Part shown: one piece after another, positions 33,791 to 41,006 of the stretch
Layout of the letters: each line of letters starts with the position of its first letter
Position numbering within the stretch: the first letter of the stretch is position 1
Assembly: GCF_007988805.1 (NCBI RefSeq)
Contig: NZ_BJUV01000017.1
Location: forward strand, 1-64,000
DNA from: Frigoribacterium faeni
GTDB lineage: Bacteria > Actinomycetota > Actinomycetes > Actinomycetales > Microbacteriaceae
Length of the DNA: 64,000 nucleotides
Direction: 5' to 3'
Notes under the pieces: generated by a model
The model's input: only the letters and a program-made list of their open reading frames with translations
Told to the model about the DNA's origin: nothing
The model's database searches: none
Position numbers and translations under genes: made by a program

Positions 33791-34094
33791 CGGTTCCCAT
33801 GGATCGTGCCGAAGATTATGAGCTACGGCCATTGCTCATAAAAACGACGTGGGTCTTTATGAGGACCACGGTCCGACCCGTGTGCGCGGTGAGATCCCCG
33901 ATCCCACCCTCGACGGGCCCGGCCAGCACACGGTGATGAGACGTCGTCGATGAGACGTCACCTGTGCGGCGTGCGGGGCTGCATCATGCGGGGATGGCGC
34001 TGCCCTCGCGCCGACAGAGGACCGGATCGACCGCCGGCCCACGGCTCGTGCTCGCTCCGGGCGTCGTCTACCGACTCACCGCGCGATGTCCGAC
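33791..34094. other. Gene-poor stretch with an AT-rich inverted repeat
   Basis: About 300 bases without a supported gene. TTATGAGC (33816-33823) and GCTCATAA (33834-33841) form a perfect 8-bp inverted repeat with a 10-base spacer, and a further TTATGAG follows at 33857. GATGAGACGTC occurs twice near 33935-33960. An open frame from ATG 33799 (45 codons, beginning MDRAEDYELRPLLIKTT) crosses the inverted repeat but has no ribosome-binding site. No other structure was seen. Confidence 0.5.
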
Positions 34095-34562
34095 TCAGTT
34101 CTGCAGCTCGGCCTCCCAGTTCGTCCGCTGGATCTCGACGTCGAGCTCGCGGAGCTCCTTGGCGACGTCGTCGGCCTGACGCCGCAGATCACTGACGGGC
34201 AGCGCCGCGAACTGGCGCAGCTCGCTGCGCATCTGCCGGTAGCCGCCTCCGGATCCCTGAGCGGCGTCCGCGGACCGGCTCAGCAGCGAGTGCCGGGCCC
34301 GGAGGGTCTCGCGGCGCGCCAGGGCGCCGGTCATCGTCATCGCGCCGTCCGCGAGGGTCACGGTCGCGTTCGTCAGGTTGATGGCGACGACGAGCTCCTC
34401 GAGCCGGTCGAGCGCGTCGGAGGCCTCCTCGACGAGCGCGGAGGCGTCCTCCTGGGGCTCCTCGCCCTCCTGGTATCTCGCGTTCTCGGCGATGCGCGAG
34501 CGCATCTGCTCGATGCGACGTTGCAGGTCGGCGCGCGTCATCAGCGCCTCAGCCAGTCTCAT
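34095..34562 (-). CDS. DIP1984-family protein
   Basis: 155 residues from ATG 34562 (an upstream GTG adds 12 unlikely residues). The whole protein matches the DIP1984 pattern: MRLAEALMTRADLQRRIEQMRSR, NARYQEGEEPQEDASALVEEA, LEELVVAINLTNATVTLADG, MTGALARRETLRARHSLLS, and a C-terminal helix ending in DVEIQRTNWEAEL. It is almost entirely helical and probably forms a coiled coil. The family is sometimes annotated as septicolysin, but no haemolytic role is established. Single gene, transcribed toward the gene-poor stretch. Confidence 0.88.
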   Translation of the reverse strand: MRLAEALMTRADLQRRIEQMRSRIAENARYQEGEEPQEDASALVEEASDALDRLEELVVAINLTNATVTLADGAMTMTGALARRETLRARHSLLSRSADAAQGSGGGYRQMRSELRQFAALPVSDLRRQADDVAKELRELDVEIQRTNWEAELQN

Positions 34563-34614
34563 CACCCGATCGTCGCAGACCGCGGGCCGCAGGGCCACCG
34601 GTCACGGGACCGCG

Positions 34615-34651
34615 GGAGGCGCGGTGCCGGCGCCACCGACACCGCGCCTCC
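34615..34651. terminator. 12-bp hairpin of inverted motif copies
   Basis: GGAGGCGCGGTG (34615-34626) pairs with CACCGCGCCTCC (34640-34651). It lies between the divergent DIP1984 gene and the membrane protein/GntR pair, so it does not end either gene. It may mark an old element rather than a functional terminator. The right arm continues as an exact revcomp copy of GAGGAGGCGCGG (34642-34653). Confidence 0.65.
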
Positions 34652-34655
34652 TCGA

Positions 34656-34699
34656 TGTATCAATCAGGTGACACAATCATGTATCGTTCACTTGATACA
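34656..34699. promoter_or_regulatory. Operator candidate TGTATC-N8-GATACA with an extra half site
   Basis: TGTATC (34680-34685) and GATACA (34694-34699) form a perfect palindrome with an 8-base spacer. A second TGTATCAA at 34656-34663 pairs with TTGATACA at 34692-34699. The site lies 19-62 bases before the start of the membrane protein gene, whose operon ends with a YtrA-type GntR regulator, the likely ligand of the site. Confidence 0.6.
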
Positions 34700-34717
34700 A
34701 ACGGGGAGGGTGACGAC

Positions 34718-35632
34718 ATGGTGTGGATCTGCTTCTGGGTGCTCTGGCCCGTCGGGGGCGGCCTGGTGCTGGCGGTGGGCTGGTGGCTGCTGCGGACACG
34801 GAGAACCGACCCCCACGACAGGCGACCGCCGACCTCCGGAATCGTCGCCGGATTCCTGCTGCTGACCATCGCGATCGCCGCCCGTGTCGTCTTCGGCCCC
34901 CTGGCCTTCGTCCTCGATCTTCCGAGCGGGCTGTCGAGCGCCTACTCGGATCTCCGCTTCGCACTGCCCCTGGTGCTCGGCGTCGTCGGGCTCGTCATCG
35001 TCGCATTCCCGTTCAGCGCCCGGAGAACCGGGGGTGCCGCCGACCTCGCACCGCGAACCCCGTTCAGCTTCGCCCGAGGCGGTTGGTTCGTGGCTCCGAC
35101 TGTCGTCCTGGCGGCCATCCTCGCCCTGACCATCGCGGCCGGCCTCGCGTCCGAGCGTGACACGTCGACGGGTCGCTACGACGCGTACACCGTCGCCATC
35201 GGCGGCGAGACCAGCATGGGGACCACCATCTACGGCTGGTTCCACTCCGTGCCGTGCCTGATCGCGATCGGCGTCCTGATCGCCGCCGCCGGCGTCGATC
35301 TGGTGCTCATCGCCCGTCCGGCACTCGCGCGCGATCGCGATCACGACAGACGACGTCGGACGACGCGCACCCGGACCGTGCTCGCCCTCGCGACCGGCTC
35401 ACTCCTGCTCCATCTCGGACTCGTCCTCGACTCGCTCGCGGGGACAGCGACCCTGCGGGGTCGGTTCTCGACATCGGTGGGGCCTCTGGACTCCTGGACG
35501 CCGTTCGCGGCGCTCGAGCCCGCGCTCTCCACGACATCCGGCCTGGCGACCGCATTCGGATTCGCTTTCTGGTTCGCCGTCCTGCTCGCCGGGGTCCCCG
35601 CACGACGATCACCCGAGACGTCACGACCGTGA
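34718..35632 (+). CDS. Polytopic membrane protein co-transcribed with a YtrA-type regulator
   Basis: 304 residues from ATG 34718, behind GGGGAGGG. About seven hydrophobic helices: 5-24, 45-67, 79-102, 124-146, 177-199, 225-250 and 275-297. The loops are basic on the predicted inner side (RTRRTDPHDRRPP and ARDRDHDRRRRTTRTR). There are no transporter, protease or kinase motifs and no ABC ATPase nearby, although YtrA-type regulators usually control ABC exporters. The stop overlaps the regulator start. Function unknown. Confidence 0.8.
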   Translation: MVWICFWVLWPVGGGLVLAVGWWLLRTRRTDPHDRRPPTSGIVAGFLLLTIAIAARVVFGPLAFVLDLPSGLSSAYSDLRFALPLVLGVVGLVIVAFPFSARRTGGAADLAPRTPFSFARGGWFVAPTVVLAAILALTIAAGLASERDTSTGRYDAYTVAIGGETSMGTTIYGWFHSVPCLIAIGVLIAAAGVDLVLIARPALARDRDHDRRRRTTRTRTVLALATGSLLLHLGLVLDSLAGTATLRGRFSTSVGPLDSWTPFAALEPALSTTSGLATAFGFAFWFAVLLAGVPARRSPETSRP

Positions 35633-35994
35633 TGATCTCGCTCTCGGGCTCCGTTCCGCCGACGGAGCAGATCCGCGATCAGATCCGAGGTCTGATCGCG
35701 TCGAACCGCCTCGCGGCGGACGAACGGCTCCCCTCGGTCCGCCAGCTCGCGAACGACCTCGGCGTCGCACCGGGAACGGTCGCCAAGGCCTACAAGGCCC
35801 TCGAGATGGAGGGCTACGTCGTCGCCAGAACGGGAGGCGGGACCCGCGTGAGCCGGAGAGCCGCGACGACCCCACGGCCCGTCCTGGAGGCCGCCCGGCG
35901 CCTGGCCGAGACGAGCACCGAGTCCGGAACGGGCCTCGATGATGCCGTCCGCATCCTCCGGGCGGTCTGGCCTGAGCAGCCGACGGACCGGTGA
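35632..35994 (+). CDS. GntR-family regulator, YtrA subfamily
   Basis: 120 residues from ATG 35632 (one base shared with the previous stop); a GTG one codon earlier (35629) is an alternative. The winged helix covers about residues 10-75: PPTEQIRDQIRGLIASNRL, then LPSVRQLANDLGVAPGTVAKAYKALEMEGYVVARTGGGTRV. The short helical C-terminus of about 45 residues, without a ligand-binding domain, defines the YtrA subfamily. Such proteins repress their own operons. The palindrome TGTATC-N8-GATACA upstream of the preceding gene is the probable binding site. Confidence 0.9.
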   Translation: MISLSGSVPPTEQIRDQIRGLIASNRLAADERLPSVRQLANDLGVAPGTVAKAYKALEMEGYVVARTGGGTRVSRRAATTPRPVLEAARRLAETSTESGTGLDDAVRILRAVWPEQPTDR

Positions 35995-36203
35995 TCTCGA
36001 CATCCACCTGAATAATTCTCGGTAATAAGTTCCGCTCGACGCTAAAGGCTTCTTCTTATCGAACGTTCGTCGCTTATAAAGCCGATGACGAATGCGGATA
36101 TCGCTTATCGCGCGGACCTCGGGAACAGCACGGAGTTCGGGTTCCGAAAGGCATTGCGAATAGCGTAAACTGGGCTTTCCATCTTTTGTCTCGGAGAATC
36201 CAC
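35995..36203 (+). promoter_or_regulatory. AT-rich leader and promoter region of lsr2-carD
   Basis: By eye close to 50% GC in a 71% GC chromosome. It contains the perfect palindrome CGAACGTTCG (36060-36069), the -10 candidates TATAAA (36075-36080) and TAAACT (36166-36171), several AATAAT/GGTAATAAG tracts, and TCGCTTAT twice. AT-rich DNA is what Lsr2 binds, so autoregulation is likely. GGAG (36193-36196) serves as ribosome site for the TTG start. Confidence 0.6.
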
Positions 36204-36554
36204 TTGGCTCAGAAAACGCTCATCCAGCTCGTCGACGACCTCGACGGCACTCCCATCGCCGACGGCGAAGGCAAGACCGTCAGCTTCTCGATCGACGGCG
36301 TCTCGTACGAGATCGACCTCAGCAACGACCACGTCGACGAACTCGACGCGGCTCTCGCCACGTTCGTGTCCGCAGCGCGCAAGACCTCCCGCTCCGGCGC
36401 CGGCCGCGCATCGACGGGCCGCACCGCGTCGACCAAGTCGAACCCCGAAGATCTGCAGAAGATCCGCGAATGGGCCAAGAGCAATGGGCACGCCGTGTCC
36501 GACCGGGGTCGCATCGCCGCCTCCGTCCGCGACGCCTACACCGCGGCGCACTGA
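36204..36554 (+). CDS. lsr2: Lsr2 nucleoid-associated xenogeneic silencer
   Basis: 116 residues from TTG 36204. Lsr2 bridges AT-rich DNA and silences foreign genes. The N-terminal dimerisation domain begins AQKTLIQLVDDLDGTPIADG, matching the family start MAKKV-x-LVDDxDG, which fixes the rare TTG as the start codon; GGAG lies eight bases upstream. A Ser/Thr/Gly-rich linker (about 60-78) leads to the DNA-binding domain (PEDLQKIREWAKSNGHAVSDRGR) with the RGR minor-groove hook at 101-103. The C-terminus is intact. The carD gene starts two bases after the stop. Confidence 0.95.
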   Translation: MAQKTLIQLVDDLDGTPIADGEGKTVSFSIDGVSYEIDLSNDHVDELDAALATFVSAARKTSRSGAGRASTGRTASTKSNPEDLQKIREWAKSNGHAVSDRGRIAASVRDAYTAAH

Positions 36555-36556
36555 TC

Positions 36557-37054
36557 ATGACGACGACATACGACGTCGGCACGACGCTGGTCTACCCCCA
36601 CCACGGTGCTGTCACCATCACCGACCTCACCACCCGTAACGTCAAGGGCTCGCCCACCGAGTACATGTCGCTCCGGGTTCACACCAGCGATCTGATGATC
36701 CAGATCCCGACCGGCAACGCGGACGACATCGGCGTCCGCGAGGTCATCGACCAGGCCGGCGTCGAGCGCGTCTACGACGTGCTCCGCACCTCCGAGGTCG
36801 AAGAGGCCGGCAACTGGTCGCGTCGCTACAAGAGCAACCAGGAGAAGATGACCAGCGGCGACGTCTACAAGGTCGCCGAGGTCGTGCGCGACGTGTGGCG
36901 TCGCGATCAAGACAAGGGCATCTCCGCCGGCGAGAAGAGCATGCTCGGGCGCGCCCGGCAGATCCTCGTCTCCGAGCTCGCCCTGGCGCTCGACACCTCC
37001 GTCGAGGACGCCGACGCGGCACTCGAGGGCGTCCTCGCCACACCCGCCGCCTGA
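36557..37054 (+). CDS. carD: CarD-family RNA polymerase-binding regulator
   Basis: 165 residues from ATG 36557, two bases after lsr2. CarD binds the RNA polymerase beta subunit and stabilises open complexes, especially at rRNA promoters. The N-terminal Tudor-like interaction domain reads YDVGTTLVYPHHGAVTITDL. The DNA-binding helical domain begins near GNWSRRYKSNQEKMTSGDV; Trp87 corresponds to the Trp that wedges the upstream edge of the transcription bubble. DVWRRDQDKGISAGEKSMLGRARQILVSELALAL is conserved throughout. There is no ribosome site, so translation is probably coupled to lsr2. In many actinobacteria carD is next to ispD; pairing with lsr2 is less usual. Confidence 0.95.
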   Translation: MTTTYDVGTTLVYPHHGAVTITDLTTRNVKGSPTEYMSLRVHTSDLMIQIPTGNADDIGVREVIDQAGVERVYDVLRTSEVEEAGNWSRRYKSNQEKMTSGDVYKVAEVVRDVWRRDQDKGISAGEKSMLGRARQILVSELALALDTSVEDADAALEGVLATPAA

Positions 37055-37075
37055 GCCCTCGGGTTCGAGCAGGCG

Positions 37076-38152
37076 TCACACCCCGGCTTCACGCGGCGGC
37101 GCCGTCGTGCAGCCGGGGTGGAACACGCTCGTGAACGTCTGCGACTCCGCAGGAACGCCGGCGAGCAGGTCGAGCAGCGCCCGGCCCGCCGCCCGGCCCT
37201 TCTCGACCGCCGGCTGACGCATCGTCGTCAGATCCGCCGCCCGAGGGTCGTCGAGACGGATCCCGTCGAACCCGACCACGCTCAGCTCGGCGGGCACGGC
37301 CAACCCCAGCTCGGCCGCCGCCGCGATCACGCCCGAGGCCAGCAGGTCGCTCTGCGCCACGATGGCCGTCGGCCGATCGGCGGGCGGCACATCCAGCAGG
37401 AGCATGCCCGCACGGTGCCCCTCGGACGTCCAGCTTCCGGCCGTCACCACGCCGCCGGCACCGGGGAACACCTCCCGCACCCCCGCGAGGCGCTGCAAGG
37501 CCGTATGCGTCGTCCCCGCGGCGACCCGTTCGTCGGTGATGCGTCCCAGCTCCCTCGTCGGCCCGAGCTCGAGAGCCACGACCGCGACCCGCCGGTGACC
37601 CAGTTCGCGCAGGTGCCGTGCCAGCGTGCGCGAGGCCTCCACATTGTCGAGACCGATGTCGAGGACCCCGTCCATCGGCCGGGCCTCGATCGACACGACC
37701 GGCATCCCCCGCCGACGCACGACCGCGACCGACTCGTCGAGACGCAGGCTGCAGCCGAACAGCACCACGGCGTCGAGCGGTGCGTCGATCAGGCGGGACT
37801 GCGCGGGCGTCGTCTCCGTCAGCAGCAGCAGCGAGTTGTCCGCCGGCCCCGTCACGTCGGCCAGTCCGTCGAGCATGGCCACGTTGACCGGATCCCGGAA
37901 CGCGTCGCTCAGACTCGACTCGATCACCGCCCCGACGATGCCCGAACGACCCCGGCGCAACGACCGGGCGCGGGGGTCGGGGCCGCCGTAGCCGAGCTCC
38001 TCGGCGACGGCCAGAACCCTCTCGCGGGTGGCGGGCGACACCGGACCGGCCCCGCTGAACGCCAGGGAGGCGGTGGAGGCGGACACCCCGGCGCCCCGCG
38101 CGACGGCGGCCAGCGTCGGTCTTTCGGCGGCGGCCTTCTCTGCCCGGCTCAT
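37076..38152 (-). CDS. LacI-family transcriptional regulator
   Basis: 358 residues. The N-terminal LacI helix-turn-helix and hinge (PTLAAVARGAGVSASTASLAFSGAGPVSPATRERVLAVAEELGY, about residues 12-56) is followed by a periplasmic-binding-protein-like ligand domain (about 70-345) with LDAVVLFGCSLRLDESVAVVRRRGMPVVSIEARP and the conserved VVGFDGIRLDDPRAADLTTMRQPA. The family usually senses sugars. No sugar transport or catabolic genes are adjacent, so its target must be distant. Monocistronic; it converges with carD 22 bases away. Confidence 0.93.
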   Translation of the reverse strand: MSRAEKAAAERPTLAAVARGAGVSASTASLAFSGAGPVSPATRERVLAVAEELGYGGPDPRARSLRRGRSGIVGAVIESSLSDAFRDPVNVAMLDGLADVTGPADNSLLLLTETTPAQSRLIDAPLDAVVLFGCSLRLDESVAVVRRRGMPVVSIEARPMDGVLDIGLDNVEASRTLARHLRELGHRRVAVVALELGPTRELGRITDERVAAGTTHTALQRLAGVREVFPGAGGVVTAGSWTSEGHRAGMLLLDVPPADRPTAIVAQSDLLASGVIAAAAELGLAVPAELSVVGFDGIRLDDPRAADLTTMRQPAVEKGRAAGRALLDLLAGVPAESQTFTSVFHPGCTTAPPREAGV

Positions 38153-38194
38153 GGTGATGCAGCCTAGCCGGGGCCCCTGACGGGATCCGGGCCG

Positions 38195-38206
38195 AGGAGG
38201 CGCGGG
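38195..38206. repeat. Exact GAGGAGGCGCGG motif copy
   Basis: Single intergenic copy, followed by GTCGAG, between the LacI gene start and the stop of the GntR gene. No inverted partner. Confidence 0.75.
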
Positions 38207-38240
38207 TCGAGCAGGTGCCCGAGGTCGCCCCGCCCGGTGG

Positions 38241-38963
38241 TCAGGGCAGGTCGGGGGCGAACGCGATCGCGTGGTCGGCGACGAGCCCGGGGATCGCCCG
38301 CCAGTCGCCGTAGTGGGCGGCCGACTCGATGAGGTCGACGATGCGTCCGCGGACGTCGTCGCCCAAGGCCGGCGTCGAGCCGTGCACCCGCAGAGCGGCC
38401 GTGCTGGCGAAGACCGAGAGCGGGTCGAGCACCTCGCGCTCGAGGCGCGCGGCCTCGTCGGGCTCGAACGTCGTCAGGAGCGGTCGGGCCAGCTCGACGA
38501 GTCGCTCCACGTCGGCCGGCATCACCAGCCCGTACGCGTCCGCCAGCGTGGGCTGAGGCTGCGGTTCGGGAAGCTGCTCGAGCAGGGGGCCGAGCGTGAG
38601 CGCCGACTCGATCGCGCCTCCCAGGCGACGCAGCAGGGTCACCGTGCTGAGCGGGTGCAGACCGACGACCGCGACCCCGCCGAAGGGCGGCCGCAGCAGC
38701 ACGCCGATGCGGCAGAGCACGTCGATCGCCCGACGGACCTCGGCGCGCGACGTGCCGAGCTCGCGGACGACCGCCTCGACGTCGATCACGTCGCCCGGTC
38801 GGTAGCGCCCCGTCGCGACGTCGACGAGCATCAGCTCGGTCGTCGGCGCAGAGGGGTGGTCGACGCCGGATCGGACCTCGTCCGGTCGGACGCGGCGGGC
38901 GTCCACCTCGGCGGGGCGGGCGCCGTTCGGCATCGGGCTGGTCATGGGCGTCGTGGTCGGCAT
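38241..38963 (-). CDS. GntR-family transcriptional regulator, diverged
   Basis: 240 residues. A variable N-terminal tail of about 40 residues precedes a GntR winged helix (LMLVDVATGRYRPGDVIDVEAVVRELGTSRAEVRRAIDVLCRIGVL, about 44-92). A helical FCD-like effector domain follows (about 105-235). The protein has the same general plan as the GntR proteins at 6707 and 7498 but has lost much of the identity, and its start MPTTTPMT differs. It may respond to a different metabolite. It is transcribed singly, divergent from nucS. Confidence 0.8.
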   Translation of the reverse strand: MPTTTPMTSPMPNGARPAEVDARRVRPDEVRSGVDHPSAPTTELMLVDVATGRYRPGDVIDVEAVVRELGTSRAEVRRAIDVLCRIGVLLRPPFGGVAVVGLHPLSTVTLLRRLGGAIESALTLGPLLEQLPEPQPQPTLADAYGLVMPADVERLVELARPLLTTFEPDEAARLEREVLDPLSVFASTAALRVHGSTPALGDDVRGRIVDLIESAAHYGDWRAIPGLVADHAIAFAPDLP

Positions 38964-39120
38964 GGCTGATCCTCCGGGTCGTGGGGGTCGGTCGCGGGGT
39001 GAGGCGACTCGTTCTCGATGTCGGCACCCGCCGACACTCTGAACATATGTCGCATTTCACACTCTGTCAACCGGCGGGAGCGGGGTCGCCGACCCGCGCC
39101 TCCCGCCCTAGGATCGTCGG

Positions 39121-39816
39121 GTGCGTCTCGTCATAGCCCGTTGTTCCGTCGACTACGCCGGACGTCTCTCGGCCCACCTGCCGCTGGCCACCCGCCTGCT
39201 GATGATCAAGAGCGACGGCAGCCTGCTGGTGCACTCCGACGGCGGCAGCTACAAGCCGTTGAACTGGATGAGCCCGCCCTGCTCGATCCGCACCCTCGAG
39301 CCGGACGCCGATCAGGTGGAGGCCGGCGTCGTCGAGCTCTGGAAGGTCACGCAGGCGAAGACCGCGGACATCCTCGTCGTGTCCATCCACGAGGTGCTGC
39401 ACGACTCGAGCCACGAGATGGGCATCGACCCGGGGCTCACCAAGGACGGCGTCGAGGCCGACCTGCAGCGACTGCTGGCCGAGCAGATCGACCTCCTGGG
39501 CGAGGGGCACACGCTCGTCCGACGCGAGTACATGACCGCCATCGGACCGGTCGACATCCTCGCCCGCGACGCCTCGGGAGGCGCGGTGGCGGTCGAGCTC
39601 AAACGGCGCGGGGACATCGACGGCGTCGAGCAGCTGACGCGCTACCTCGAGCTGATGAACCGCGATCCGCACCTCGCGCCGGTGACCGGCGTCTTCGCGG
39701 CGCAGGAGATCAAGCCGCAGGCGCGCGCCCTGGCTCAGGACCGCGGCATCCGCTGCCTGCTGCTCGACTACGACGCCATGCGCGGCCTCGACGACTCGCA
39801 CTCGCGCCTGTTCTGA
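39121..39816 (+). CDS. nucS: Mismatch-specific endonuclease NucS (EndoMS)
   Basis: 231 residues from GTG 39121. It cuts both strands at G-T, G-G and T-T mismatches and starts non-canonical mismatch repair in actinobacteria that lack MutS/MutL. The N-terminal dimerisation and DNA-binding domain begins [21 protein letters not shown]. The C-terminal RecB-like nuclease domain has Asp145 (GPVDILARD), Glu159 and Lys161 ([10 protein letters not shown]), then [16 protein letters not shown]. The last residues SHSRLF fit a sliding-clamp-binding tail. A -10-like TAGGAT (39109-39114) ends six bases before the GTG, so the message is probably leaderless. A reversed, related motif copy (CCCGCGCCTCCC) lies just upstream. 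Confidence 0.95.
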   Translation: MRLVIARCSVDYAGRLSAHLPLATRLLMIKSDGSLLVHSDGGSYKPLNWMSPPCSIRTLEPDADQVEAGVVELWKVTQAKTADILVVSIHEVLHDSSHEMGIDPGLTKDGVEADLQRLLAEQIDLLGEGHTLVRREYMTAIGPVDILARDASGGAVAVELKRRGDIDGVEQLTRYLELMNRDPHLAPVTGVFAAQEIKPQARALAQDRGIRCLLLDYDAMRGLDDSHSRLF

Positions 39817-39964
39817 GGCCCGGCCAGGCGGCGCCGCAGGCGGCCGGAAGCGGGAGCGTCACCGAGGAGGCGCGAGCCTGAGAGCTCACCCCCTTGCGTC
39901 CTCAGAATATGAGGGTAATATTTCTTATTGCCCGTTCTGCCCGTGACCCGATCTGGAGGCGCCT

Positions 39965-40195
39965 GTGTCCTCGCCCATCTTCGACCTCATCGTCTCGCAA
40001 CGCGATGCGACCCCGATCTTCGAGACCATCTCGGGCTCGTTCCCCAGCGTGAAGGGCGACGACTTCGCCGTCGCCCCGGCCCGCGCGAGGGTCCGCGTCA
40101 CCGCCGACCGGGCCGTCGCGCCCCGCGTCGCACCGGATCGCGTGCCCGGCGGGAGCGTCCCGACGACGACCTGGCCGCTCGGTCGGGTCGGCTGA
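39965..40195 (+). CDS. Small protein of unknown function (76 residues)
   Basis: 76 residues from GTG 39965, preceded by CTGGAGGCGCCT, a good ribosome site with proper spacing. The N-terminal half shows an internal echo: SPIFDLIVSQRDA followed by TPIFETISGSFPS. The C-terminal half is Arg/Pro/Val-rich and probably flexible. There is no signal peptide, membrane segment or known domain. Upstream 39900-39935 is unusually AT-rich (GGTAATATTTCTTATTG) and holds a small CCTCA/TGAGG inverted repeat, so the gene may have its own, possibly Lsr2-controlled, promoter. I do not recognise a family; it may be lineage-specific. Confidence 0.6.
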   Translation: MSSPIFDLIVSQRDATPIFETISGSFPSVKGDDFAVAPARARVRVTADRAVAPRVAPDRVPGGSVPTTTWPLGRVG

Positions 40196-40227
40196 GCGCC
40201 CGGGGGCTCCCCGACCGCGGCGGCGAC

Positions 40228-40277
40228 CCGCGCCTCCCGACCCGCTCCGCCCGGTCCGCGCCTCCCGACCCGCTCCG
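40228..40277. repeat. Two 22-bp direct repeats containing a reversed motif core
   Basis: The 22-base unit starts CCGCGCCTCCCGACCC and occurs at 40228-40249 and 40256-40277. Its first part is the reverse complement of the dispersed motif with one change (CCC for CTC). Confidence 0.85.
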
Positions 40278-40328
40278 TCGCCGCGTGAGCCGGTCTCGGT
40301 GTCGGCACCGGTGCCTAAGCTGGTGTCG

Positions 40329-41006
40329 ATGACTCTCCCCTACACCGCCGTCCTCTACGACCTCGACGGCACGATCGCCGACTCCGCGCCCGCCATCACG
40401 GCGAGCCTCGCGCACACGATCGAGGCGCTGGGGCTGCCCGTGCCGCCCGCGTCCGAGTTGATCGCCTGGGTCGGCCCCCCTCTGCCGCAGAGCTTCGAGG
40501 TCCGTCTCGGACTCTCGGGCGGACGACTCGACGAGGCCATGCGGCTGTACCGCGCCCACTATCTCGAGACGGGCGCGCTCGAGAGCCCGATCTACCCCGG
40601 CGTGCCCGACCTCATGGCCGCGGTGCACGCGGCGGGCATCCCGACGTCGACCGCCACCTCCAAGCCCGAGACCCCCGCGACGCGGATCCTCGTGGCGAAC
40701 GGCCTCGACCGCTACCTCGACCTGATCACCGGCGCCTCGGACGACGAGGTGCGCAACACCAAGGCCGACGTCGTGGCCGAGGCGCTGCGCCGTCTGGAGG
40801 CCCGCGGAGCCGACCTGACGCGTCCCGTCCTCATCGGCGACCGTCACCACGACGTCGAGGGCGCGGCCGTCCACGGCGTGCCCACGATCATCGCCGGCTG
40901 GGGTTACGGCGACGAGTCCGAGTACGCCGGGGCCGTCGAGGTCGCGGCCGACGTCGACGAGCTCGCCGCCCTGCTCGGGGTCACCCTCCTGCGCGGCGCC
41001 GCGTGA
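40329..41006 (+). CDS. HAD-family hydrolase (phosphoglycolate phosphatase-like)
   Basis: 225 residues from ATG 40329. HAD motif I is YDLDGTIADS, motif II TATSK, motif III the Lys in NTKADVVAEAL, and motif IV LIGDRHHDVEGAAVHGV. The helical cap (about residues 20-90) places it with Gph/PGP-type phosphatases that act on small phosphorylated metabolites. A -10-like TAAGCT lies seven bases upstream of the ATG, so it is probably leaderless; a GTG further upstream (40299) is less likely. The stop overlaps the start of the MFS gene. The exact substrate is uncertain. Confidence 0.9.
   Translation: MTLPYTAVLYDLDGTIADSAPAITASLAHTIEALGLPVPPASELIAWVGPPLPQSFEVRLGLSGGRLDEAMRLYRAHYLETGALESPIYPGVPDLMAAVHAAGIPTSTATSKPETPATRILVANGLDRYLDLITGASDDEVRNTKADVVAEALRRLEARGADLTRPVLIGDRHHDVEGAAVHGVPTIIAGWGYGDESEYAGAVEVAADVDELAALLGVTLLRGAA

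Noticed and set aside
33857-34042. 61-codon open frame on the minus strand in the gene-poor stretch.
   Set aside because: Arg/Ser/Pro-rich translation, no ribosome site and no conserved pattern.
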